Below, one piece after another: positions 28,501 to 42,500 of a DNA stretch of 64,000 bases. The stretch's first letter is position 1; every line of letters begins with the position of its first letter. Made by a program: the position numbers and the translations under genes. The notes below the pieces were generated by a model. It made no database searches. It saw nothing but the letters and a program-made list of their open reading frames with translations, and was not told the DNA's origin. Origin of the DNA: Siphonodentalium dalli (taxonomy: Eukaryota; Mollusca; Scaphopoda; Gadilida; Siphonodentaliidae); assembly GCA_032622095.1 (NCBI GenBank), contig CP136068.1, forward strand, positions 54,336,025-54,400,024, given 5' to 3'.

Positions 28501-31500
28501 TATAAAAGAGCCGTTATTATATGACATAAAATTCCAGATGAAATAGTTTCCATCAACTAACCACCATAATTATAGAGAGAGTTGCCAATATAAAATTAAA
28601 ACACAGCACCACCACCACAATCTACAAATGAGCGCCTTGATGATGTTTACCCTGCAAACAATTTTTGACAGGCTGCCATTTGCTTCAAAAAAGTCTGAAC
28701 CTGTTTGTGTGTAACTAACTCAGAAGGTATTCACAAATAATGACTTATTTCCGCCAAGATTGACTTAGTAAACAAAATCATGGCCCATCAGCTGTCATCA
28801 AGCATCCATGTGCAGTCAATCAAGGTATGCAGGCCACAAATCACAACAAACATGCTCTACTTTACAACTGCCATAAGAGCATGCTTACACACATTATGCA
28901 AGGCCTGCAGCTTTAATATTTGTGGATGGTCAGTACAGAGGGCTTATGAGCATGCATAAGTCATACAAGGCCTGCGACTAGATGGATGGTCATCACAATG
29001 TACAGGGGCTTCAGAGTTTCCTTATATACAGCATATCTGTTGATAGAATGTTGAAAAATAGTTAGTGCAGGGAATGAAAGTCCCATTTTAACTCTTTCAT
29101 GATGGGAACTGTGCTGGTGCAGCATTAATATCATGTGCCAGTGAATTCCCTTGATTTGCGAGTCTCCCATGCATAGGGAACCTCACAGATATAAGAGTTT
29201 TACTGAGACTGCATAGGGAGCCTTGCATATATATAAGAGAATGCACTGGCTTACAAGATCAAGTAAAATATTGTTAGGCCAGTATATTCTCTTTATATAT
29301 ATGAGGCTCCCTATGGGTGACTCACATATATAAGAGAATGCGTTGGTACAGGGTTTTCACAAAATTTCAGGAAGCTCCAGTCATGGAAGGGATAAAAGCT
29401 CTTTCTCCCATTAAACTGAAGAAAGCCAATGAGGGATGGTAAAAAAATCCAACAGCAAAAGGCTATGCCCCCCCCCCCCCCCCACCGTTGGTATTATTAG
29501 CTCAACTTTACTTTGTAAAGTTTGAGCTATTGCCATGGCTTTGTCGTCCGTCGTCCGTGTGTACGTGTGCGCGTGTGTGCGTGTGTACGTAAGGCGTCAA
29601 CAATAGAGGCTACAGGTCGTACCTTTGATCGGATCATTATGAAATTTGTCATAGCTGTTGACATCAACATTTGTACCGGAATGATTCATTTTGGGGTCAT
29701 TCGGAAAAAAAACATGGCCGCCAGCGGCCATCTTAGATTTCAAAATTCAATCCATTAGCACGGGCTACAGGCCGTACTGTTCGTCTGATCGTCATGAAAT
29801 TTGTCATGGATGTTAATATTGACATGTAGATGGGAACGAGTAATTTTGGGGTCATTCGGCCAAAAAACATGGCCGCCAGCAGCCATCTTCGATTTTACTC
29901 TTTGCATGACTAAATCCTTTAGCACGGGCTACAGGTCGTACCTTTAGTCAGATCATCATAAAATTTGTCATGGATGTTAACAATGACATGTAGATGGGAA
30001 TGAGTCATTTTTGGGTTATTCGGGCAAAAAACATGGCCGCCAGCAGCCATCTTGGATTTTACTCTTTGTATGACTAAATCCTTTAACACGGGCTACAGGT
30101 CATACCTTTAGTCTGATAATCATGAAATTTGTCATGGCTGTTGAAATTGGAATGTAGATGGGAACGAGTCATTTGGAAAAGGCTGAATGGAATCAGGATA
30201 GGCAGGTCCGGTCTATGCATGCGTCATTTTTTGACGCGCACGACAAGAGGATCGAACACTCCCACAACTGTTCACAGTTTGGTCAAACACGCACAATGCG
30301 TTGTCAATGTGATCAAATTGACCGTATGGTTTACGGAACTTTAGTTAAGTCGTTCCGCTCAGTTTTATTCGACAAATTATTATTACATTAAAAACTGCGC
30401 ATGCGCAGACCGGACCTGCCTATCCTGATTCCATTCAGTGCCCACCGAGTCATTTTGGGGTCATTCGGACAAAAAACATGGCCGCCAGTGGCCATCTTTG
30501 TTTTCAAAATTCAATCCATTAGCACGGGCCACAGGTCGCACTGTTCGTCTGATCATCATGAAATTTGTCATGGATGTTAATATTGACATGTAGATGGGAA
30601 CGAGTTATTTTGGGGTCATTCGGCCCAAAAACATGGCCGCCAGCAGCCATCTTGGATTTTACTCTTTGTATGACTAAATTCTTTAGCACGGGCTACAGGT
30701 CGTACCTTTAGTCTGATCATCATAAAATTTGTCATGGATGTTAACAATGACATGTAGATTGGAACGAGTCATTTTGGGGTCATTCGGCCAAAAAACATGG
30801 CCGCCAGCAGCCGTCTTGGATTTTACTCTTTGCATGACTAAATCCTTTAGCACGGGCTACAGGTCCTACTTTTAGTCTGATCATCAAAAAATTTGTCAAT
30901 AATGTTAATAATCACATGTAGATGGGAACGAGTCATTTTGGGGTCATTCGGCCAAAAAACATGGCCGCCAGCAGCCATCTTGGATTTTACTCTTTGTATG
31001 ACTAAATCCTTTAGCACGGGCTACAGGTCGTACCTTTAGTCTGATCATCATAAAATTTGTCATGGCTGTTGATATTGGAATGTAGATGGGAACGAGTCAT
31101 TTTGGGGTCATTCGGACAAAAAACATGGCCGCCAGCGGCCATCTTGGATTTCAAAATTTAATCCATTAGCACGGGCCACAGGTCGTACTGTTTGTCTGAT
31201 CATCATGAAATTTGTCATGGATGATAATATTGACATGTAGATGGGAACGAGTAATTTTGGGGTCATTCGGCCAAAAAACATGGTCGCCAGCAGCCATCTT
31301 GGATTTCACTCTTTGTATGACTAAATCCTTTAGCACAGGCTACAGGTCGTACATTTAGTCTGATCATCATAAAATTTGTCATGGCTGTTGAAATTGGAAT
31401 GTAGATGGGAACGAGTCATTTTGGGGTCATTCGGACAAAAAACATGGCCGCCAGCAGCCATCTTGCATTTAAAAATTTAATCCATTAGCACGGGCCACAG

Positions 31501-34500
31501 TTAGTACTGTTCGTCTGATCATCATGAAATTTGTCATGGATGTTAATATTGACATGTAGATGGGAACGAGTACTTTTGGGGTCATTTGGCCGAAAAACAT
31601 GGCCGCCAGCAGCCATCTTGGATTTCACTCTTTGTATGACTAAATCCTTTAGCACGGGCTACAGGTTGTATCTTTAGTCTGATCATCATAAAATTTGTCA
31701 TGAATGTTAATAATGACATGTAGATGGGAACGAGTCATTTTGGGGTCATTCGGCCAAAAAACATGGCCGCCAGCAGCCATCTTGGATTTTACTCTTTGTA
31801 TGACTAAATCCTTTAGCACGGGCTCTACAGGTCGTACCTTTAGTCTGATCATCATAAAATTTGTCATGGCTGTTGATATTGGAATGTAGATGGGAACGAG
31901 TCATTTTGGGGTCATTCGGACAAAAAACATGGCCGCCAGTGGCCATCTTGGATTTCAAAATTTAATCCATTAGCACGGGCCACAGGTCGTACTGTTTGTC
32001 TGATCATCATGAAATTTGTCATGGATGTTAATATTGACATGTAGATGGGAACGAGTTATTTTGGGGTCATTCGGCCCAAAAACATGGCCGCCAGCAGCCA
32101 TCTTGGATTTTACTCTTTGTATGACTAAATTCTTTAGCACGGGCTACAGGTCGTACCTTTAGTCTGATCATCATAAAATTTGTCATGGATGTTAACAATG
32201 ACATGTAGATTGGAACGAGTCATTTTGGGGTCATTCGGCCAAAAAACATGGCTGCCAGCAGCCGTCTTGGATTTTACTCTTTGCATGACTAAATCCTTTA
32301 GCACGGGCTACAGGTCCTACTTTTAGTCTGATCATCAAAAAATTTGTCAATAATGTTAATAATCACATGTAGATGGGAACGAGTCATTTTGGGGTCATTC
32401 GGCCAAAAAACATGGCCGCCAGCAGCCATCTTGGATTTTACTCTTTGTATGACTAAATCCTTTAGCACGGGCTACAGGTCGTACCTTTAGTCTGATCATC
32501 ATAAAATTTGTCATGGCTGTTGATATTGGAATGTAGATGGGAACGAGTCATTTTGGGGTCATTCGGACAAAAAACATGGCCGCCAGCGGCCATCTTGGAT
32601 TTCAAAATTTAATCCATTAGCACGGGCCACAGGTCGTACTGTTTGTCTGATCATCATGAAATTTGTCATGGATGATAATATTGACATGTAGATGGGAACG
32701 AGTAATTTTGGGGTCATTCGGCCAAAAAACATGGTCGCCAGCAGCCATCTTGGATTTTACTCTTTGTATGACTAAATCCTTTAGCACAGGCTACAGGTCG
32801 TACATTTAGTCTGATCATCATAAAATTTGTCATGGCTGTTGAAATTGGAATGTAGATGGGAACGAGTCATTTTGGGGTCATTCGGACAAAAAACATGGCC
32901 GCCAGCAGCCATCTTGCATTTAAAAATTTAATCCATTAGCACGGGCCACAGTTTGTACTGTTCGTCTGATCATCATGAAATTTGTCATGGATGTTAATAT
33001 TGACATGTAGATGGGAACGAGTACTTTTGGGGTCATTTGGCCGAAAAACATGGCCGCCAGCAGCCATCTTGGATTTCACTCTTTGTATGACTAAATCCTT
33101 TAGCACGGGCTACAGGTTGTATCTTTAGTCTGATCATCATAAAATTTGTCATGAATGTTAATAATGACATGTAGATGGGAACGAGTCATTTTGGGGTCAT
33201 TCGGCCAAAAAACATGGCCGCCAGCAGCCATCTTGGATTTTACTCTTTGTATGACTAAATCCTTTAGCACGGGCTCTACAGGTCGTACCTTTAGTCTGAT
33301 CATCATAAAAATTTTCATGGCTGTTGAAATTGGAATGTAAATGGGAACGAGTCATTTTGGGGTCATTCGGACAAAAAACATGGCCGCTAGCAGCCATCTT
33401 GGATTTCAAAATTTAATCCATTAGCACCGGCCACAGGTCGTACTGTTCGTCTGATATTTTACTCTTTGTATGACTAAATCCTTTAGCACGGGCTCGTACT
33501 GTTCATCTTGGATTTTACTCTTTGTATGACTAAATCCTTTAGCACGGGCTCTACAGGTCGTACCTTTAGTCTGATCATCATAAAATTTGTCATGGTTCTT
33601 AACAATGACATGTAGATGGGAACGAGTAATTTTGGGGTCAATCGGCCAAAAAACATGGTCGCCAGCAGCCATCTTGGATTTTACTCTTTGTATGACTAAA
33701 TCCTTTAGCACGGGCTACAGGTTGTACCTTTAGTCTGATCATCATAAAATTTGTCATGAATGTTAATAATGACATGTAGATGGGAACGAGTCATTTTGGG
33801 GTCATTTGGCCAAAAAACATGGCCGCCAGCAGCCAACTTGGATTTTACTCTTTGTATGACTAAATCCTTTACCACGGGCTACAGGTCGTACCTTTAGTCT
33901 GATTTCGGGGTCATTCAGACAAAAAACATGGCCGCCAGTGGCCATCTTGGATTTCAAAATTTAATCCATTAGCACGGGCCACAGGTCGTACCTTTAGTCT
34001 GATCGTCATAAAATTTGTCATTGATGTTAACGATGACATGTAGTTGGGAACGACTCATTTTGGGGTCATTCGGCTGAAAACATGGCCACCAGCAGCCATC
34101 TTGGATTTTACTTTTCTCTTCATGTCTATAAACTAGTATTAGACATTCAACTTTCCACATTCCTAATCGCTCCATTGACTGTAATATATTAAATTATTCC
34201 CTTTCCAAGTTGAGCTACAGTGTCATTGACACTTTCATTATATTTAAAAAATTATTTCCTCTGAAAAGGTTACATGTGGCACTGAACTGCTCCAAAAAGA
34301 TTCCATTTGTATTCTATAGCATGCTCCAAAATTTTAAAGTTGGTACCTTTGCTGAAAATATTGATTAGAAAGCATAATGTTTGGTCGTCGAGTTGCTCGA
34401 CCTATGGTTTGATGAATGACGATGGGTGTCCATCCGTCCATCTGTGTCAAAGCGTAAGCGCAATAACTTTATAACAAAAATAATCTGATTTTGACCAAAT

Positions 34501-37500
34501 TTGGATCATAACTTCTCATGAATCTCTTGGATGAGTTCGAAACCAGACCTGCCAAAATATTTTTCAGGCGTTATGCCACCTGAATTGTTTATCGAATGTA
34601 TTACAGTATTTTTCTATGTAAGCACAATAACTCTAACAAAATATACCCCATTTTGACCAAAGTTGTTTCACGGGTTCTATACTCAACCACCCAAAATCTT
34701 ATATGTCACAACTCGACTGCAGCATCTCCAATGTGTACCACTGGAATCATGTTTATTTTCTATTTTAATTGTATAACATATCATTATAACATATTGTATA
34801 ATGCATGTAAGATATAAATTAAGGCTCAATATTACTGGTCCCTTTAAATTATTATCAGCCCAGAATGAGCCAGATCTTTGTGAACTATTTTCATTGAGCG
34901 GTCATGTTTAAAAAAAATAAGATTTATTTAGATAGTTCTTGATGTGGAATGAATTATTGCCAGCATTTAAAATAGTACTTTCTCTCAGCACAGACTGCAT
35001 AGGTCTTGATTGCATCAGTTTGAATAGAGTATGTTTACTGACAGGGAAATAGAAACAATTTATCTTGGGGCAGCTTGATTGTGTTCTATTAAAGAGGTTG
35101 ATGACGTGGGTATGTTGAGGGTTGCTTCAAGGTTTCACTCTGTTTACATTATTTAACTAATATAGATATGCTGGGAGGTCTTATACTAAATGTTGAGGCT
35201 TGCATCAGGATTTTACTTTTATTTCATGATGTTCAAAACAGAAAGGTCTTAAACCAATTTATTTTCTAAACTCCATTCACTGCAGCCATATTGCCCTTAA
35301 CCCTTTACCCAATAAACCGGCCTAAACCGGCCAAATAAAGCTTCAACAGCCTAAAATATCTTCGGTCTGTCTCAATAGAACCATACACATATGGATATCA
35401 TTGGAACCGGCTCCTTGACCACATTGTGATAGTTACAGTTATGCCATGTGCCAATGCATTCTCCTATATATGCGAGTCGACCATAGGTCGCCTCGCATAT
35501 ATAAGAGAATGCATTGGCCTAAAAAAAATCTTTTTTCAACACTTTTTACCATTTGTTCTTACATTCTTTAACAATTTTATAATTTTTAATGTGTTAAGCC
35601 AATGCATTCTCTTATATATGCGAGGCGACCTATGGTCGACTCGCATATATAAGAGAATGCATTGGCACAGGGCCCTTCTGTTGGGTAAAGGGTTAATTGG
35701 TATCGCATCTAAAGCATAAGGGCAACTTTTCCAGAGAAGGAAAAACCTGTTGATCAGTTTCTTTAAATTCAAAATCTGAAAATTCAGAAATTCTTGTAAT
35801 GTTGAAATATTACCAATCCCTTTTCAAATAGGTAAAAACACACATACAAATAATTAAACAACTATTTTTCGACAGAGTAGATGAGTATTTAAGATTGCTG
35901 GTTGGCTCTCTGGTTGAGATCTGGTGACGAGATAGGTTATGTATATAATGTTTTCCGGATTAATCTAGTAGATTAAGAGTTTTGTGATGACTATACATTC
36001 TGGCATGCCACTGATGAGTGTATTCATAGACACTCCTCTGATAGCCTTCATAGATGATGAACTTCTCCATTAATTACTGCTGGTTCATTAACAGCACAGG
36101 TAAATGCTTTTATCGTTAATTAGCTGCAGGTATTCCATCAATCAGGTGAACTTTGATGAACCTAAACATATTCATGATGTATTTCATACTCTAGTTGTTT
36201 TGTTTTTTGTAATTACATGGGCCTTACTCTCAGTGCTGTTGTTTAAAGGGGTACTGTACGCAGAGATGGGCGATTTTTTTATTTACTCCCATTGAAATAA
36301 CTTTCTAGTTAGATTGTGTTCGTGTTATATGGGTTTCGTATAAACCTAATTTAGCGAAGAAAATATTGATCTCGGAAACAAAAATATTACGATTTCAAAC
36401 TACGCGCCATGGTTTGACCTTCACCGGAGAGGTCGCAGGAAGAACCGGAAGTTCATTGCCCACAGTTTTGATTGATGCCTTCAATCTCTTCCATCGAACA
36501 ATCTCACTCCCTATAAAAATACTTGACGCTTTATGTCTCTTGTTTCTTTCTCCTTTTTCCGAATCGATTATAACGGGTCTTCCTTTTGCAGGTAACATGT
36601 TTTGTTTGCAACTCAATAATGTTCGCGAACGGCCGTCGATAAAAGACACGCAACAGATGCGATTTCAAGAATGGTAACTCGTAATGGCATAATTCTCCAT
36701 TTTATGACTCCAGCCATAAATTATTTTATATTAAATAATTCAATGTTACTTTTACGATAGCCTGTTAACCGGAACTTTTTCAGTAGATATCGTCGACTCG
36801 AATTAGTTATTTTATAATATAATATTCATATTAGATCGCTATTGTCACCGGGAATTTATTGAAATTGGGGTACAGTACCCCTTTAAAGTGGCTGATCTTG
36901 TTCTTCAATTAGTCTAGATTTTTATTATACATCTTTGGTAAGATCATTGAAAATTTTGTCAAGTCTCATATCCAGTAGGTGACCGATTCAACAATGAGAG
37001 GATATGTTAGTTTATATATATTCATATTATCACTACAGTGAATTGATTTCAATCTCAATGACTCGGCCATTTCTGCTTTCGCATTAGAAATAACCGCTCC
37101 CATAAATAGACACCATATTTGCATTAGGACTTGTAATAAGGTGATGCCTTGATTCATAGTCAAATAGCAGAGGTTTACAACAGATAAATTAATAAATAGT
37201 TCAATAAATAGTATGAATAGCAATAATTAGTTCAAGATCAACAGATGAATTTCCCCAGTCAACAGACAAATTTCCCGGTAGTATTCACGTGCAATCACAT
37301 GATTGAAATAGTCTAGCAGATATGATGTCCATTTATAGTAGATGGTTTTTCCATGCAAAAGCGGAAATGGATGACCCGTTGAGATTAGGCCATAGTATTA
37401 CGTCTCATTGAGGGAGGTCATAATGCTGGACCAAACGAGCCACCAGTGATGGAGAGTTTGATCTAGGGATCTGAACTCTTCAATGAAACATGATGCAATG

Positions 37501-39494
37501 ATCAGTTAAATTCACTGTAGTGATAATGTTATGATAATAGGTTTATTATATTACTTTAAAACATGAAACATATTAAACTGAAATAACACTTGAATGCCAT
37601 TAACCCATGTAAAATTAGAAAATAAGTGATAACCGGAAACAACTGTTTAAGCACATTCTCAATTACAAAGATGGAGGATGGTGGTATGACATCGGATTAA
37701 ACTATAACTCATCCGATTGTCAGGGAAATGATCGCTCTTCTATATGGTACATGGGGGAAAAACAAAATAGTCATATAATAAAAAGAAATATCTGTTGCTT
37801 TGATTTCTAACTGGATACTTGTTGTTAGTAGGTCTGTGTATTTTTACAAATAAATAGATAGAAAACAATAGGTGTTATTCTATTTGTTGTCTGCTTTTTC
37901 CATTAACATGCCAAGAAATGACAAATATAAAATACATTAAGGATTAAAAGAGTGAACACTGTTTACACAATATTTGTGATATGTGTAACTATAATCTGTT
38001 GTGGGATATATTCTGAAATTGATAGAGATATTCCATCAAATAGGAGCAATCATTTGGTTAAGGAGTCAAACTGTTGGTGGGGGGGGGGGGCATTTATCTT
38101 GGGGGAAAATAGACATTCGTATTTATAACTATTCCTTAGATATGTGGGCATATTGCTGCCTGACCCTATCTGTCCACGTGAAGACTTATCCAATATTTGA
38201 CATGGAATATATCTTTAAATAGCTCTTCTATAATATATAACAATACAAGGGTTAAAGCTCCTTGCAAAATGTAGATTTCTTTTTCAATAATCTTCTCAAA
38301 ATATTTAGTTTTTCTCACAGAGGAAATATTCTTCTAAAATCCACCCATCTCACTGTTATTTTTGTGAGTAGATGATAGGATGTGACCCACATCTTCTACA
38401 CTGACAGGTGATTGACAGAGAGCCTGTCATGAACCACCTGTACTCATGCCTGTGTCTATATCAATCAGCTGGAAATTTACTGCTGCAAACATCACATGGC
38501 CAAAAATATAACCACAACAACTCTCAGATTTTTACCATGTAACTGAAATCTAATAAAATATTTTCCAGATAGTTTGAGCCCTGATCTATGTTTACGCCAA
38601 ACTCTTACTCTTATACTTTAACATCATGTTACATCATTGTGTAACAGTTGAATGTCAAGGGGTGCACTATTCTGAAGAGTTATTTTCCAAATATATTGAA
38701 AGATTAATCTCCTGATTTGGTGCCTCTATTAATATAAACATCATGAAACACACTCTATTTTTTCGAAAACAACATGGAACACACCACAATCCCCTGTTAA
38801 AAGACCCGCTGAATGTTTTATTGTCAATAACAGGCTTCATTTAAAAAATACTTACAGTACGGTTGACATATTTTTCACTTCGCAATACACGTATTGTAAT
38901 AGGGTACCAATTTATAGCTTTTCCATTAATTGCACAATTTTTACAAATAATGCATTATTCTCGATTTTAATTGTCTGTGTACTTGTTTTTCCAGGTCAGA
39001 TATTCAACTACATTCTCAGTGAGGGAACCATTCCAAAATACTCGACTCCCGAGGGTCCGGCATCGCTCGATGCTACGTACATGGGATATTCCAGTGCTGT
39101 CGGCGACTTCGATGGTGACGATGTCGATGGTAAGTTTGAAGTCGCATGAAACACTTGTCTGAATCGTAAATTATTTCGTCCAAAATGGCAACATAAAACG
39201 TTATAGGTACGCTGTACAGTGAATCTCATCATTGTTAACTTATCTGTGACTATTTTTGTCTGAAGTGGTAAAATCTGATTAGATGAAGATTTCAGATCAT
39301 CTCTTTTGTTACATTTGTTTTCGCAGCAAAAGTTCGCTATTGGTGTGAAGTTTAATGATGTTAAATTCATAGGGCATCAAATGGCAGAAGTTTGTAATAA
39401 ATGTTTTAAGCATGAATTCCCTTTTTATGTTTACCCATACCATAGTATGGTAAACATAGTGTCGTTGCCCGGATTGACCACTCGTCGTTCGTCC

Positions 39495-39529
<35 letters not shown>

Positions 39530-42500
39530 CATCTGTCTGTCTGTCTGTAGACACTTTACGAGTAATGCGATAACTCAAACATTTTTTATCCAATCGAAAC
39601 CAAATTTTGTATATGGGTTTCTCAGCCCAAAATACAGATCGAGTTCGAATTTGGGTTTGATCCGAGATTTTGTTACAGAGTTATGGCCCTTTTTCAACTT
39701 AGAATTCACGCATTCTGCCATAACTCAAACATTTTTTATCTGATTGGAACCAAATTTGGTGTGTGAGTTTCACAGCCCAGAATACAGATCGAGTTCGAAT
39801 ATGGGTTTGATCTGATTAATTTGAAAGAAGTTATGACCCTTTTTCGAAAAAAAATTTGAAAAAAAAGATCGATTTTTTTTTAAATTTAATTTTAACTTTT
39901 ATAATAATAATTAAAAAAATGTCATTGACATTGTCATTTGTTTTCATTTAGATATTAATGATTATGATAAAAGTTGATAAAAAGATTTCCAATGTGTCTC
40001 TTTAATTTTTTTAAATAATTAAAAACCATTTTTTTTTAAAGCTAAAACAATTTGCAAAACTCACATCATTATAACTCTGCCAAGGGTACCCCGAATCACC
40101 ACACCAAATTTGATTAAATCGGTCCAAAATCTTGTGTTATGTACTGGTAAATCTGTTTGGAGCAACATTAAATCCAATTCACCAATTGCCTTTGGACTAC
40201 TTAGCTATTGATAAGGCTATATTATTTTCTGATGTCTCTTAGGGAGCATGTCAAAACCTCTTTCGCATATGCGAAAGAAATGCGAAAAAAGTGCGAAAAA
40301 TGTGGCGTCATTGACGTCGTTTTTTCTACATTATCGGAGTTTTTTCGTCATTATCGCACGCCGTAACGTTGTACGTTTTCGTCAATTTTTCGTCATTTTC
40401 GCTGTCTTGGTTCGATGTTTTCGCAATTATCGCAGTTTTGTTTCGCAGTTTTGCTCAAATGTTCGCTGTTCTGTTTCGACATATTTTCGCAGTGTTTGTT
40501 TTCGTCAAGATCGCAGCATTAAATCCGTCAATATTGCTGCTGTGTCGATATGATTGGCAGGACAGTTTGTGTTCAATAAATACTCCATGGTCGCAGTTTT
40601 ATACTGATGTGTCGCGAACGGGAAGATGTCGATCTCCATGCTGAAATTTCTCAGATCGGAGTGACAGTTTGTGTTCAATAAATACTCCATAGTCGCAGTT
40701 TTATACTGATGTGTCGCGAACGGGAAGATGTCGGTGTCCATGCTGAAATTTCTCAGATCGGAGTTTTTATCATAAGAATTCCATTGATTTAATCGGAGTA
40801 TTCGCCGATATGAAAACATTTCCGATTTGATCGGAGTTTATAAATGTAGGCCTATTAGTAAATTTCTCCGATCTACTGAAATCTCCGATTTGGTTAATAT
40901 CGGACAATTCAAACTTCGTTTAATAATAAACTATTATTAATAGAAGATTATTTAAAGTCCCAAATAAATTATTCCCAGTCCCAATTTATATAATAGCATA
41001 GGCCAACACAATCAATTCCTACGTTTTTATATCACACGGTGCCCGCAAATCCGTGGGTTTATAGCAGTGATATTGCATCACTGGTTTACAGTACATATTA
41101 CAGTACAGGTTGAAGTCCCCCTAAATCTCGAGCAATAATTGCTACACCGTCGCATTAATACTGCAGAGTGGTACCGTAAACAATGCAAATTTTGATTTCG
41201 AAAATCGTTTTTGTGTGTGATTATGTAACTTGTCTTCACTTTGGGTAAACCGTCACCATTTAATTGTGCGAACTATTATGAATAAAAGAATACAGCCGTG
41301 GACGACAATAAATTATTCCACAACCCCGATTTATAGTATGCCACGTAGAGTTAATTTCTACAGTTTCAATCTGTCTTTCTAGACCAGACACATATTTTAA
41401 TGTGGACGCAAATCAGGGTGTTTACGGCATCGTCGGACAGTCGTAAACAATGCTTTAATTTTCGCAATATACGTATGAAATCATTGTTAGATATCGGAAG
41501 CGCAGCGTCATCATGATTAATTCGTCGGCGACATTTATACTTTTATTTCAAATCTACACATTTTATTCAATATATATCAGCGATCAGATGCGACAAAGTT
41601 AAGTTAATACAAAACATATTATATAATAGTTTGGAATTTCCACGAATAGCACAATCATGTTATGTTGTGCTATTTTTAGCACTAATTTCCCAGGCCAGTC
41701 CTAGTTTCGTTTGTGGGTAGCATTGACTGACAGAGGAGTTGAGTGTTATGTTTTTCTCGATTCTTTATTGAATGAATAATAAAAATATGGATATCATACC
41801 ATTATAAAACAATGAACTTAGAGGGTATGGCTCTATATATGTCTGGCGTTGATAGAATGTGATGAGGGCTTGTTCTATATCGGGCCTATTGCTTCAAATG
41901 CTGGATCATGTGGATGGACCGTTGTCGCTCCCGTTGTGGGTGGGTGCAGCTGGTTTCAAATTTCTGTGTGATTTCATCTTTTTTCTGTTAGATGTGTGAT
42001 ACCTGGGGTTGTGAAAACCCTAACTTCTTCGTACTGTCGACCTGTGTAAACTGCTGGTCTAATATTTTCCCAACTGCGTATATGTCCGCTACCGATAGAT
42101 CTATTCGATTTCATCACTGTTTCTAGCCATGATCGAACTGATATTATGACATCAAGTCGCTTCATTTTGGAATTTTATATATCAGATGTGTTGTTTTTGT
42201 CCAACGAGTTAAACCATTGTTCACTAATTGAGAAGACATCACGACAACAACAAAACTGTCGCACAGTTCACGCATAGTTGTGAAGGACCGATATATACGT
42301 CATTATATGTCAGTAGACCTATATGTTTGTATAGCCTTTTGCTAAATGTCACCCCTTCACACATTTGGAATGGGTTGACTATTGTTTAATTAGGCCTTGT
42401 GCGAACTCATAGCTATCAAAACAGTCGAACTGTCAAGTCATTGTACTTGTGTGTTAAACGCATAGAGTTGTTTGTATGGCCTTTGGCTGACAGCCAATAA

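Noticed and set aside
29522-34175. Many 60-96-codon frames with shared peptides (e.g. SKMAAGGHVF)
   Set aside because: All are translations of the 161-bp satellite on either strand; frames recur because monomers recur.
36366-36677. 103-codon frame as a host gene
   Set aside because: Entirely inside a TTAA-flanked inverted-repeat element, with an antisense frame of similar length and no recognised domain.
39309-39593. Frame with a TDRQTDGQTDRQTDR tract
   Set aside because: Translation of the TCTG/CAGA microsatellite.
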